A stretch of DNA of 64,000 bases from Aldehydirespirator sp965221185 (GTDB lineage Bacteria; Actinomycetota; Acidimicrobiia; Acidimicrobiales; Aldehydirespiratoraceae). Positions within the stretch are counted from its first letter, which is position 1; each line of letters starts with the position of its first letter. The notes below the pieces were generated by a model that was not told where the DNA came from, did no database searches, and saw only the letters and a list, made by a program, of their open reading frames with translations. The stretch lies in the NCBI GenBank assembly GCA_965221185.1, contig OZ244866.1, positions 2,480,001 to 2,544,000 on the forward strand, written 5' to 3'. Shown here piece after piece: positions 7,456 through 15,785 of the stretch. The translations under genes were made by a program, and so were the position numbers.

Positions 7456-8406
7456 TCACTTCTCCCAGTGGGGAGTCCAGTCGCCTTCCAGTTGCATTGA
7501 CATCCTGGCGTCGTCGGCTACACGCCGGGCCACGCACATCTCTCCCGCATCGAGGCCGTAGCGAGCCGCAGCCCGCTCGAAGGCGCTCCGGGCCGCCGCG
7601 GTCACCGGCAGGTCCGCGTCCACGCTCGACTCGAGGTCGGCCAGCAAGCCCAGATCCTTGACGCACAGAGCGAGCGGAAACGACGGGTCATAGTGACCGG
7701 CGAAGATACTGGGGGCGTCGTGACGGGCAACAAAACTGTCACCCACGCTGTTAAGGATGGACTCCCACAGGATCCTCAACTCCACGCCGTTGGCCACGCC
7801 CACCGCGAGACCCTCGCCCAGGACGGCGGCGGCCGCAAACCACAACTGGTTGGTCACGAGCTTCACGACGTTGCCGGAACCGAGCGGACCGCACTCGATC
7901 ACGGTCCCGAGAATCTCGAGCAGGGGCCGAGCCACGGCCACTGGCTCCGGCTCACCTCCCACGAACAGGGTGAGCGTGCCGAGGCGGGCGCCGTCAACTG
8001 CGCCCGTCACCGGCGAGTCGACCACGGCCACGCCTGCGGGTGCGGTCGAAGCCAGCCCCAGCACCAGTTCTCGGCTGTTGGTGGTGAGATCGACCCACAC
8101 TGAGCCGGGTCTCATCGCGCCGAGCGCACCGCCGGCCCCGGCCATGACCGCCTCCACCTGTGGGGGTCCGGGCAGTGACGTCATGAACAGATCGGTGTCG
8201 CGAGCGCAGTCGCGAGCCGACGATGCGGCCGTGGCCCCGGCGTCCACCGCCGCGGCCAGCGCATCTGCGTCGAGGTCGTAGGCCCTGACGTGGTAGCCCG
8301 CGGCCACCAGCCGCCGGCACATCGGTCCCCCCATCGTCCCGAGTCCCACGAACCCGATCCTGCGACGGGCCCGAGCCTCTCCGGATGCGGGCGCTGAGCC
8401 GTCCAT
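7456..8406 (-). CDS. NAD(P)-dependent beta-hydroxyacid dehydrogenase (3-hydroxyisobutyrate dehydrogenase family)
   Basis: About 316 residues. An N-terminal Rossmann fold carries IGFVGLGTMGGPMCRRLVAA (GxGxMGxxM) near residue 17. The substrate loop is VVDSPVTGAVDGARLGTL (normally DAPVSGG), and GSGNVVKLVTNQLWF holds the catalytic Lys of the family (GxxKxxxN). The C-terminal all-helical domain ends with SFPLALCVKDLGLLADL. The family oxidises 3-hydroxyisobutyrate, tartronate semialdehyde or similar C3/C4 hydroxyacids. It lies next to the DddP-family gene, and DMSP cleavage feeds acrylate and 3-hydroxypropionate, so a role in C3 acid oxidation is a reasonable guess but is not shown. Confidence 0.85.
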   Translation of the reverse strand: MDGSAPASGEARARRRIGFVGLGTMGGPMCRRLVAAGYHVRAYDLDADALAAAVDAGATAASSARDCARDTDLFMTSLPGPPQVEAVMAGAGGALGAMRPGSVWVDLTTNSRELVLGLASTAPAGVAVVDSPVTGAVDGARLGTLTLFVGGEPEPVAVARPLLEILGTVIECGPLGSGNVVKLVTNQLWFAAAAVLGEGLAVGVANGVELRILWESILNSVGDSFVARHDAPSIFAGHYDPSFPLALCVKDLGLLADLESSVDADLPVTAAARSAFERAAARYGLDAGEMCVARRVADDARMSMQLEGDWTPHWEK

Positions 8407-8491
8407 GAGCCCAGAAAGCTACCGCAGAGCACACGGCCGATCCCACGGTCAGATGTCCAGTTCCCGCAGCCAGCGAAAGGGCCGCCACAAC

Positions 8492-9802
8492 TCAGACCAA
8501 GTCGAGGGGATAGCGCGAGAGGCGTTCGTTGCCGGTGTCGGTGATGAGGACCTGCTCCTCGAGCTTGACGCCCTCGCCGCCGGACTTCGGGCCGACAAAG
8601 GCCTCGACGCACATCACCGTGCCCGGCTGCAGTTCGGTGTCGTAACCCTCCCTGCCCCAGCGCTCACGCGTGTACACCGACGGGTACTCGTCGCACAGGC
8701 CCACGCCGTGCGACAGCAGGGTGTAGCAGTTGTAGTGCTCCCGCGACGGATGCCACGACCGCTCAGACATCTCGCGCACCGACGCGCCCGGCTGGTGCAG
8801 CTCGATGTTTCGCTCGATCTGCTCCCTGGCCAGAGACCACACATCGTTCTGGGCCGGTGTCGGGCGCCCGCCGCCGCACAGCCAGGTCCGGGAGATGTCC
8901 ACGCACGCTCCGTATGCGCACACCATGTCGGTGTCGAAGCCCATCAGCTCACCAGCCTGCACGCGGCGGCTGCTGGCCTCCTGGTACCAGGGGTTGGTGC
9001 GCGGGCCCGACGCAAGCAGCCGGGTCTCGATCCACTCCCCGTAGCGGGCGAAGTTGCCGGCCTGCAACTCTGCCCACAGACCCATCTCAGTGATGCCGGG
9101 CTCGAAGACAGCCCGCATGTCGTCGATCGCCGCCTCGCAGGCATGGACGGCGCAGCGCATCGCCGCGATTTCCTCGGAGGACTTCACCACGCGCGCCTCC
9201 TCCATGAGCGCCCACGCGTCGACGAGGCTCACGCCGCGCTTCTCCAGCGCTCGCACGCCGATCAGGTCGATCTGGTCGACGGCGAGCCGCACATCGCCCC
9301 GGCCGTGCTCAGCCAGCAGGCCGGCGATCTCTTCCGCCCATCGGTCCGCGACCTCCTCGGCCCGGGACCCCGCATAGAAGTAGATGTGCGACAGCCCCGG
9401 GCGGATCTCGTCCACAACCTCGGAGTGCGTGTTCAGGAACTCTCCCTTGGAGAACTCGAACATCACCACCGGGCCGTCGGTGGCCACAAGGGCGTAGCGC
9501 ACGGCGTTGTGCATCGTCCAGATCGACATGTTGGTGGTGTCGGTGGCGTAGCGGATGTTGAGCGGGTCGTACAGCAGCGCGGCGTCGCATCCCGCGGCCC
9601 GCAGCTGCGCCCGCACCCGCTCCAGGCGGTAGCGCCGGATCGCGGGGCGGTCCGGCAGCCGAAGCCCGGCCGCAAGCCACTCCGCCTCCAGCTCCGGTCC
9701 CGGCCCCAGCGCGTGCATGTTGCGCTCGCCATGGTCGAGCAGCCAATCTGGCGGCTCTGTTCGAGCCGACCCGATCCTCGGTCGGTGCCTCAGTGAGTTC
9801 AC
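8492..9802 (-). CDS. dddP: DddP-family DMSP lyase (M24 creatinase fold)
   Basis: DddP cleaves dimethylsulfoniopropionate to dimethyl sulfide and acrylate. The protein has the creatinase/M24 fold and stretches typical of DddP: DPLNIRYATDTTNM, IETRLLASGPRTNPWYQE and SHGVGLCDEYPSVY. Counting from the GTG at 9802 (436 residues), the metal ligands fall at Asp290, Asp292, Asp302, His365, Glu400 and Glu415. Their spacing is essentially that of the ligands I recall for characterised DddP (295, 297, 307, 371, 406, 421). That agreement, and a family length near 445, favour GTG 9802 over ATG 9718. It diverges from an MttB-family gene, with a betaine ABC transporter beyond. The alternative is an Xaa-Pro peptidase or creatinase relative, which the DddP-specific motifs make less likely. 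Confidence 0.8.
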   Translation of the reverse strand: MNSLRHRPRIGSARTEPPDWLLDHGERNMHALGPGPELEAEWLAAGLRLPDRPAIRRYRLERVRAQLRAAGCDAALLYDPLNIRYATDTTNMSIWTMHNAVRYALVATDGPVVMFEFSKGEFLNTHSEVVDEIRPGLSHIYFYAGSRAEEVADRWAEEIAGLLAEHGRGDVRLAVDQIDLIGVRALEKRGVSLVDAWALMEEARVVKSSEEIAAMRCAVHACEAAIDDMRAVFEPGITEMGLWAELQAGNFARYGEWIETRLLASGPRTNPWYQEASSRRVQAGELMGFDTDMVCAYGACVDISRTWLCGGGRPTPAQNDVWSLAREQIERNIELHQPGASVREMSERSWHPSREHYNCYTLLSHGVGLCDEYPSVYTRERWGREGYDTELQPGTVMCVEAFVGPKSGGEGVKLEEQVLITDTGNERLSRYPLDLV

Positions 9803-9984
9803 GGCGGAATTCTGCCGTACGATCAGCGCATCTCGATGGACCCCGAGCACGGATCGCCGTCCGGCACCCCCGCGAGGATCACAGTGGTGATGAATCCGTG
9901 AGCCGGTCAATCGCCGGGACTAGCTTCGACGATGTGGCAGACACCGCCGCAGGGCGCCCGACAGCCGCTTCGCGGGACTGAGTC

Positions 9985-11502
9985 ATGGTCAGGCGAGGCA
10001 GGCCCCGCGTCACGACCCGGTCGTCCGCGATCGCGCAGCTGCCCTGGCGTTCTGTCGAGAACCCGCACGGAACCCTGCAGGTGCTCGACGATGAAGGGCT
10101 CTCCACCATCCACTCCGCTTCGATGCGGGTGCTCGAGGAGCTGGGCATCGAGCTGTGGTCGCTGGAGGCCCGCAAGCTCTTCGCCGATGCCGGCGCGATT
10201 GTCGAGGGCGAGGTCGTGCGGATCGGCCGCGACATCGTGGAGGCGGCGGTGGCCAGCGCCCCCGCCGAGTTCACGCTCACGTCCCGCAATCCGGCCAAGG
10301 AGCTTCGCATGGGCGGCCGGAGCATGGCGTTCGGCCTGGTGGCCGGCCCGGCCGCGGTTCATGATGAGATCGCCGGCCGGCGCAGCTCCAACATGGCCGA
10401 CTACGAGAACTTCATCAGGCTCGGCCACTACTTCAACGCCATCCACATCATCGGCAACCAGGTCGTCGCGCCTATGGAACTGCCCGCCAACACCCGCCAC
10501 CTCGACGCCTACCGGGCCAACCTGACGCTGTCGGACCTCTCGTATCACTGCACGTCGATCGGCCGGGGAAGGGCACTCGACGGGATCCAGATGATGGCGA
10601 TCAGCCGGGGCAACACCCTCGAGGAGATGGCGGCCTCGCCCGGGGTGACCACCATCATCAACGTCAACTCGCCGCGCCGCTTCGACCCCGAGATGGCAAA
10701 CGGCCTGATGACCATGGCCGAGCACGGCCAGCCGGTGTCGGTGACTCCGTTCACGCTGATGGGGGCCATGGCCCCGGTGACGCTCGCAGCCGCGCTGGTG
10801 CAGCAGAACGCCGAGGCCCTCTTCGGCATCGCCCTCACCCAGCTCGTCCGTCCCGGCGCGCCGGTGCTGTACGGCGCGTTCACCTCCAATGTCGACATGC
10901 GCTCGGGCGCCCCCGCGTTCGGCACGCCGGAGCAGGTCAAGGCCAACGTGGCATCGGGGCAGCTGGCCCGCCGTTACGGACTCCCCTATCGGGCATCGAA
11001 CTCGAGCGCGTCCAACGTTGTCGACGCCCAGGCCGCTTACGAGACACAGATGTCGCTGTGGGGCTGCATCCTGGGGGGAGCCAACCTCGTGTACCACGCG
11101 GCCGGATGGATGGAGGGTGGGCTGCAGGCCAGCTACGAGAAGCTGATCCTCGACGTGGAGATGCTCCAGCAGACGATGGAGTTCCTAACGCCTCTTCCCT
11201 GCTCCGGTCCCGACCTCGCGTTCGAGGCCATGCAGCGGGTGCCCACCGGCGGCCACTTCTTCGGCGACGAGCACACCCTCGAGCGCTACCAGACCGCCTT
11301 CTACCCGCCGCTGATCTCCGACTGGCAGAACTATGGCGCCTGGGCCGACTCGGGCGGGCTCAACGCCACCCAGCGGGCCACGGCAATCTGGCAGGCCGCG
11401 CTGGAGGAGTACGCCGAGCCGCCTTTGGACAGCGCCCGGCGCGAGCAGCTCGACGAGTACGTCGAGCGCCGCAAGCTGGAGATCGGCGACGGCGAGCCGT
11501 AA
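9985..11502 (+). CDS. MttB-family corrinoid-dependent methyltransferase, non-pyrrolysine
   Basis: A 505-residue trimethylamine-methyltransferase (MttB) superfamily protein: an N-terminal segment LDDEGLSTIHSASMRVLEEL, then a TIM-barrel core with YHCTSIGRGRALDG, VTPFTLMGAMAPVTL and FGTPEQVKANVASGQLARR. True MttB has pyrrolysine encoded by in-frame TAG; here the frame is continuous with sense codons, so it belongs to the non-Pyl branch, whose characterised members (MtgB type) demethylate glycine betaine and other quaternary amines. It needs a corrinoid protein and a methyl acceptor enzyme; neither is visible close by, although a homocysteine S-methyltransferase family gene lies at 55.5 kb. It diverges from dddP and converges on the betaine-binding protein gene across a strong terminator, which fits use of imported methylated osmolytes. 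Confidence 0.85.
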   Translation: MVRRGRPRVTTRSSAIAQLPWRSVENPHGTLQVLDDEGLSTIHSASMRVLEELGIELWSLEARKLFADAGAIVEGEVVRIGRDIVEAAVASAPAEFTLTSRNPAKELRMGGRSMAFGLVAGPAAVHDEIAGRRSSNMADYENFIRLGHYFNAIHIIGNQVVAPMELPANTRHLDAYRANLTLSDLSYHCTSIGRGRALDGIQMMAISRGNTLEEMAASPGVTTIINVNSPRRFDPEMANGLMTMAEHGQPVSVTPFTLMGAMAPVTLAAALVQQNAEALFGIALTQLVRPGAPVLYGAFTSNVDMRSGAPAFGTPEQVKANVASGQLARRYGLPYRASNSSASNVVDAQAAYETQMSLWGCILGGANLVYHAAGWMEGGLQASYEKLILDVEMLQQTMEFLTPLPCSGPDLAFEAMQRVPTGGHFFGDEHTLERYQTAFYPPLISDWQNYGAWADSGGLNATQRATAIWQAALEEYAEPPLDSARREQLDEYVERRKLEIGDGEP

Positions 11503-11578
11503 GCAGCGCCGCCGACTCGCCGCTCTGGATCAGACATCGACAGGCGCTCGTCGGCGGCCACGCGCTTCGACCGAAAGC

Positions 11579-11608
11579 AGATGGGCGGGGCCGAAGCCCC
11601 GCCCATCT
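11579..11608. terminator. Bidirectional intrinsic terminator
   Basis: A perfect 13-bp inverted repeat, AGATGGGCGGGGC (11579-11591) and GCCCCGCCCATCT (11596-11608), encloses a 4-base loop. Read on the minus strand the loop is UUCG closed by C-G, the extra-stable tetraloop. T-rich sequence follows on the plus side. It lies between the convergent methyltransferase and betaine-binding protein genes and can serve both. An additional near-palindrome, TGAGGCCT/AGGCCTCA (11626-11642), lies nearer the binding protein gene. Confidence 0.8.
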
Positions 11609-11658
11609 AGTCGTTTGGTCGTGTTTGAGGCCTCAGGCCTCAGGTCTTGTCAGTGCTG

Positions 11659-12924
11659 TCAGCCCGCGGCTAGCGCTGCGTGGATCCACTCGTCAACCTG
11701 GTCGCGGTTGTCGGCGATCCACTGGGTGGCCAGGTCGTTCGGGTGTGCGCCGTCGGCCTGCGCCACGTTGGCCAGTGACACGTCGATCACAGACAGCTTG
11801 ACCGCCTCGAAGAGCGCTGCGGCCGCCGGGTTCTCGTCAAGGAAGCCGTTGCGCGCTGTGACCAGGATGTCGGCAGCGATCCAGCCGATCGGGCACTTGC
11901 CATCCGCGGTGTCGGCCGCTGACGGGCACTGGTCTGGGCCAATGGCGGCGAAGCCGCCGCTGCCGTCCTCGCCGCGCTGGTTGTGCTTCTCACCGCCTTC
12001 TTGGTTGGCAGGGTTGGAGTCGTCGAGGACGTCCTCAACTCCTATCCAGTAGACGTTGTCGCCAGGCCGCAACTCGGTGATGTACGCCGACGGGGTCCAC
12101 GTGTAGGCCACCATTGGCACGCCTGAATTGGCGTTGTCAACTGCCTGGGCGAACATAGCGTCATAGCCCGCGATCGTCTCCTGAATGTTGTCCCAGCCGG
12201 AGAAGGCGATCTGATTGAGGATGATATTGTCGCAGGTCCACGACTCGGGGCAGCCGAAGATGTCGGCTATGCCGTTGCCGGGAACGGGGTCGGTAGCGTC
12301 GAACGCGGCGAGCGCCTCCGCATTCCGGTTGAGTTCGTCCATCGTGTACACGCCGTACTCGTCTGCGAAGGACTTGGTGACCAGGAAGCCCTGCAGGCCG
12401 CCAGCGATCATCTCCTCACCAATGATGGTTACGTGATCGCCGACTAGCGAGCCGTCGGGCATCTCACCCGCGAGCCAAGCCAAGTGGCCCGGATACCAGC
12501 TGTTGGGCCAGAAGTCCATGGCACCTTGGGCCATGGCCACGTAGCCGTTGTTGGGTCCGAGCTCCAGTTCAGCGGGATCGGACACGTTGTAGCCCAGCTC
12601 TTCCATCAACTGCCGGTAGACGTACGCTTGGAAGTAGCCGGTGCTCCAGTCGGCCCGGCCAGCAATGACGTCGACACCCTCGCCGGGCAGCGCCATCTCT
12701 TCCATTGGCTCCTCCTCGACCATTGGCTCTTCCTCGACCATTGGCTCTTCCTCGACCATTGGCTCTTCCTCGACCATGGGCTCTTCCTCGACCATGGGCT
12801 CTTCCTCGACCGCCGGAGCCGGCTCGGCTGTCGTCCCGCCGTCGTCGTCGTCGCCGCAGGCTGCAGCGATCAGCGAGAACGCTGCGAGTAGGGCGAGCCA
12901 GATGCTCGCGTGCCTCTTCTTCAT
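11659..12924 (-). CDS. Glycine betaine/proline-type ABC transporter substrate-binding lipoprotein (OpuAC/ProX family)
   Basis: A 421-residue lipoprotein. The signal peptide ends in the lipobox LIAAAC with the lipidated Cys at 23. A low-complexity acidic linker follows, with six copies of VEEEPM, and then an OpuAC domain (ADWSTGYFQAYVYRQLMEEL, MAQGAMDFWPNSWYPGHLAW, SGVPMVAYTWTPSAYI). Trp residues in WPNSWYP and YTWTP are candidates for the aromatic cage that binds quaternary ammonium groups. It is the last gene of a transporter operon (ATPase 16996-15782, permease 15785-13128, then this gene after a 203 bp gap). A good ribosome site, AGGAGGG, precedes the ATG. The ligand could be glycine betaine, DMSP, carnitine or choline. 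Confidence 0.9.
   Translation of the reverse strand: MKKRHASIWLALLAAFSLIAAACGDDDDGGTTAEPAPAVEEEPMVEEEPMVEEEPMVEEEPMVEEEPMVEEEPMEEMALPGEGVDVIAGRADWSTGYFQAYVYRQLMEELGYNVSDPAELELGPNNGYVAMAQGAMDFWPNSWYPGHLAWLAGEMPDGSLVGDHVTIIGEEMIAGGLQGFLVTKSFADEYGVYTMDELNRNAEALAAFDATDPVPGNGIADIFGCPESWTCDNIILNQIAFSGWDNIQETIAGYDAMFAQAVDNANSGVPMVAYTWTPSAYITELRPGDNVYWIGVEDVLDDSNPANQEGGEKHNQRGEDGSGGFAAIGPDQCPSAADTADGKCPIGWIAADILVTARNGFLDENPAAAALFEAVKLSVIDVSLANVAQADGAHPNDLATQWIADNRDQVDEWIHAALAAG
12703..12810 (-). repeat. 18-bp minisatellite encoding VEEEPM
   Basis: Six head-to-tail copies of an 18-bp unit (CATTGGCTCTTCCTCGAC on the plus strand, with one or two base changes) lie inside the linker of the betaine-binding lipoprotein. 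The unit is in frame, so copy-number change would lengthen or shorten the tether without breaking the protein. Confidence 0.9.
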
Positions 12925-13127
12925 AATTGTTCCCTCCTAGGGTGGGCTTGTTGCGCCGCGTCGCAGGCTAGGCCATGTGGGGCCGAGGATCAACACCGCG
13001 CCTTGGCCGACATGATCGAAGCTGGCGAAGAGTGTTTGTCGGCATGGCTCCAGTCCGTCGCTCCTGCGCCCGGCAAGCTCGTGGACCTGGCCACGTGAAG
13101 CGACGGACTTGCTCGACCACGACGATC

Positions 13128-15785
13128 TCAGGCGTTGCTGGCCGCTTCGGGGATGTCGTCGTAGCTCTTGTTGCGCTCGAACTCCGAAAGAGTCCCTAGC
13201 GTCGACGCGAATATCGTCCCTCCTGCTGCCATGACGAAGACCGCGCCGACGCCCGAGACGAACTTGGGGTCCGCGACCCGCACGATGGTGACGATCCAGC
13301 TGAGCGGTATCACCGCGATGGCCAGTCCCACACCACCGACAAGGGTGCCCCAGCGGTAGCGGAGGACTTCGTCGATCCCGAACACTCCGATGGCGGGGAG
13401 CGACAGCCCCAAAGCCGCGATACCGGCGATGAGCGTCCATATGCCCAGACCAGCACCCGTTCGTTCGAAGCCATCGTGGATCACATCGCCGGTGCGCTCA
13501 GCCTTGGCGATCGCTGAGGAGATGTCCGCCCCCCTCACCCCTGCGAGCGCTAGAGCATCGATCTCGATGCGGTGGAGCTCGGCGGCGCGCTCTACGTCGC
13601 CCGCGGCCTCTGCCTCATCTGACTCCCGGCCAGCAACCACGGCTTCCGCCTGAGCAGCGGCGCCCTCGGCTGCGATCTGGTCGAGCTCGGCCCGCAACTC
13701 CGGGCTGATCACGGACTCGGTTCGGGTATCGAAGCTCCATCCCGAGTACCCGCCCATTACCAGCAACAACACGGCGAAGACGGCACCGATCAGCCTGCCC
13801 CAACCAATGCCGGCAGCCAACGGGTGACGGGCTGTCATGGGTGCTCGCCACAGCCACGCGACCGCGCCAATCGCGGCGATCAGGGCTCCGGCGACCGCGA
13901 CCCACACTCCGACGCCTGTCGAGTACACAGTCACGCCGTCCGGCGGATTGGCCAGCAGGTACATCAGCGAGGTACCGAGTGCGGCCATCGAGAACACGAC
14001 TGCGCCGTGAGCAGAGAACCACTGTGAACCCGACCCCGGACGCCACAGTGTGTTGAATGCGGACCAAGCGACGACCGCCGCTGCCATCGCGGCGAAAATG
14101 CCGAACCACGAACCGCCTGAAGCCGACACGCCGTTGAAGCTGTTGGAGATCCACTGGATGTCGCTCGTGCAGGTCAGCCCGGGGGCCGTCGCGCCCGCCA
14201 AGGGGTCGAGCACAGTGGTCTCGATCCATTCTCCGGTGCATTGCTCGGTTCGCAGATCGACATCGGCGGAACGGGCATAGGACGAGACAAGGCCCGCGTT
14301 GACGCTCCACGGCAACAAGAGCGCGACGAGCAACACCAACGCGCCAACGCCGGTGGCGATGATGGCACTGCGCTCGACGCCAGTGGCCGGAATGAACGCA
14401 TCCTCTGGTGCAACCGGCTCCTCGGCCAGCTTCGCGATCTTCTCGTCGGCGGTGGCCTGGGCCTCTTCCAGCAGAAGCTCCGGGGTACGCCAGTTGGCCC
14501 ACGCCTTGGCCATGCGGGAGAGCAGGTTGCTCGAGTCGGCGTCCGTCTGAGTGAGCCTGTCGAGCACCACCGCGACAAGGAAGAACGCCAGGCCGGCAGA
14601 ACCAGCCTGGGGCAGGTCGAGATTGGCGATGGCCTGGAACAGCAGCCGTCCCAAGCCGCCTGCGCCCATTATCGCTGCGATGCCCAGCATGGAGATGGAG
14701 AGCAGCAGCGTCTGGTTGAGGCCAGTCATGATGGCGGGCCGGGCCAGCGGGAGCTGCACGTCAGTCAGCACCCTCCATTCGGGGGCGCCGTAGGCTCGCG
14801 ATGCCTCCACCACGTCCTCGGGCACCTGTCTGATGCCCAGATTCGTCAATCGGACAAGCGGCGGCAGAGCGAAGGTCATTGTCACCATGGTTGCCGGCAC
14901 CCAGCCGACAGTGAAGAAGAAGATGAAGGGGAGCATGTAGACGAAGGAGTGCACGACCTGCATGGCGTCCAGCACGGGCCTGACCACTTTCCACGCGCCG
15001 TCGACGCGTCCGCACAGCACGCCTAAGGGGATGCCGATGATCACGCACAGCAGCACCGAAACGCTGATGAAGCCGAGAGTGAGTGCCGTCTCCCTCCAGT
15101 AGGCCTGTCCCAGCAGGCCGCAAATCAGCAGGCCGACGAAGCACAGCGCGCCGATCTGGAAGTTGCGAATTGCCCAGCCCAGAGCGAATACCACGAGGCA
15201 AATGGTCAGCCAGGACATGCCCAGCAGCCAGTCGTCCACGATGACATTCAGCAGCCGCAAGAACGGCCACCTGATGACATCGAGGGTGGCCTTCAGGTTG
15301 TTGTCCACCCAGAAGACCGTCTGCTCGACCCAGTCGCCGACCGGTATCTCCCACCGGTCCAGAACCGTGTTCTGTCGTATCTGTGCGACCAAGCCTGAGC
15401 TGCACTCCAGCAGATCGCCTTCGGAGTCGACCGTTGCATCGAGACACTCGAACGTCTCGCCGTCCCGCGTGAAGGTCCGGTTGCCCGAAGCCACGATCTC
15501 TTCGGGCCGGGTGCGGTACCACAAAGCCGCGAGCCCCCCGATCAGCCCGCCGGCGGCCAGGCCGTAGCGGCGACTTCTGACGCCTCCGAAGATCATCAGC
15601 GCCGGCACCGCGATCATAAGGATCACGACCAGCCACTCGACACCGGTGACGCCCCAGTCGACGAAACGGTCGCCAGCTTCTGGGCTGGTCACCGTGTCGA
15701 AGAAACGGTCGAAGAAGTGCCCCTGGTACTCGTCGCTGTTGGCTTGAGCCAGCACTCCAGCCCCGACTGCCGTTTGCGGGCTCAC
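13128..15785 (-). CDS. Glycine betaine-type ABC permease with long C-terminal membrane extension
   Basis: About 885 residues from the GTG at 15785, whose GTGA overlaps the stop of the ATPase gene. The N-terminal half is a ProW/OpuAB-like permease. A first membrane block is interrupted by a roughly 100-residue extracytoplasmic insert containing two Cys. Six or so helices follow, with the EAA loop EASRAYGAPEWRVLTDVQLP that contacts the ATPase. After LPQAGSAGLAFFLVAVVLDRLTQ-type sequence, where a normal permease would end, there are some 430 more residues with about eight to ten further hydrophobic segments, a second Cys-containing outer loop (TEQCTGEWIE..LTCTSD) and an Ala/Glu-rich helix around residue 700-740. 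The extension resembles no family I can name and may be regulatory. Operon order is ATPase, permease, binding protein. Confidence 0.85.
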   Translation of the reverse strand: MSPQTAVGAGVLAQANSDEYQGHFFDRFFDTVTSPEAGDRFVDWGVTGVEWLVVILMIAVPALMIFGGVRSRRYGLAAGGLIGGLAALWYRTRPEEIVASGNRTFTRDGETFECLDATVDSEGDLLECSSGLVAQIRQNTVLDRWEIPVGDWVEQTVFWVDNNLKATLDVIRWPFLRLLNVIVDDWLLGMSWLTICLVVFALGWAIRNFQIGALCFVGLLICGLLGQAYWRETALTLGFISVSVLLCVIIGIPLGVLCGRVDGAWKVVRPVLDAMQVVHSFVYMLPFIFFFTVGWVPATMVTMTFALPPLVRLTNLGIRQVPEDVVEASRAYGAPEWRVLTDVQLPLARPAIMTGLNQTLLLSISMLGIAAIMGAGGLGRLLFQAIANLDLPQAGSAGLAFFLVAVVLDRLTQTDADSSNLLSRMAKAWANWRTPELLLEEAQATADEKIAKLAEEPVAPEDAFIPATGVERSAIIATGVGALVLLVALLLPWSVNAGLVSSYARSADVDLRTEQCTGEWIETTVLDPLAGATAPGLTCTSDIQWISNSFNGVSASGGSWFGIFAAMAAAVVAWSAFNTLWRPGSGSQWFSAHGAVVFSMAALGTSLMYLLANPPDGVTVYSTGVGVWVAVAGALIAAIGAVAWLWRAPMTARHPLAAGIGWGRLIGAVFAVLLLVMGGYSGWSFDTRTESVISPELRAELDQIAAEGAAAQAEAVVAGRESDEAEAAGDVERAAELHRIEIDALALAGVRGADISSAIAKAERTGDVIHDGFERTGAGLGIWTLIAGIAALGLSLPAIGVFGIDEVLRYRWGTLVGGVGLAIAVIPLSWIVTIVRVADPKFVSGVGAVFVMAAGGTIFASTLGTLSEFERNKSYDDIPEAASNA

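Noticed and set aside
9985..11502. Pyrrolysine-type MttB
   Set aside because: No in-frame TAG codon interrupts the gene; it is a non-pyrrolysine family member.
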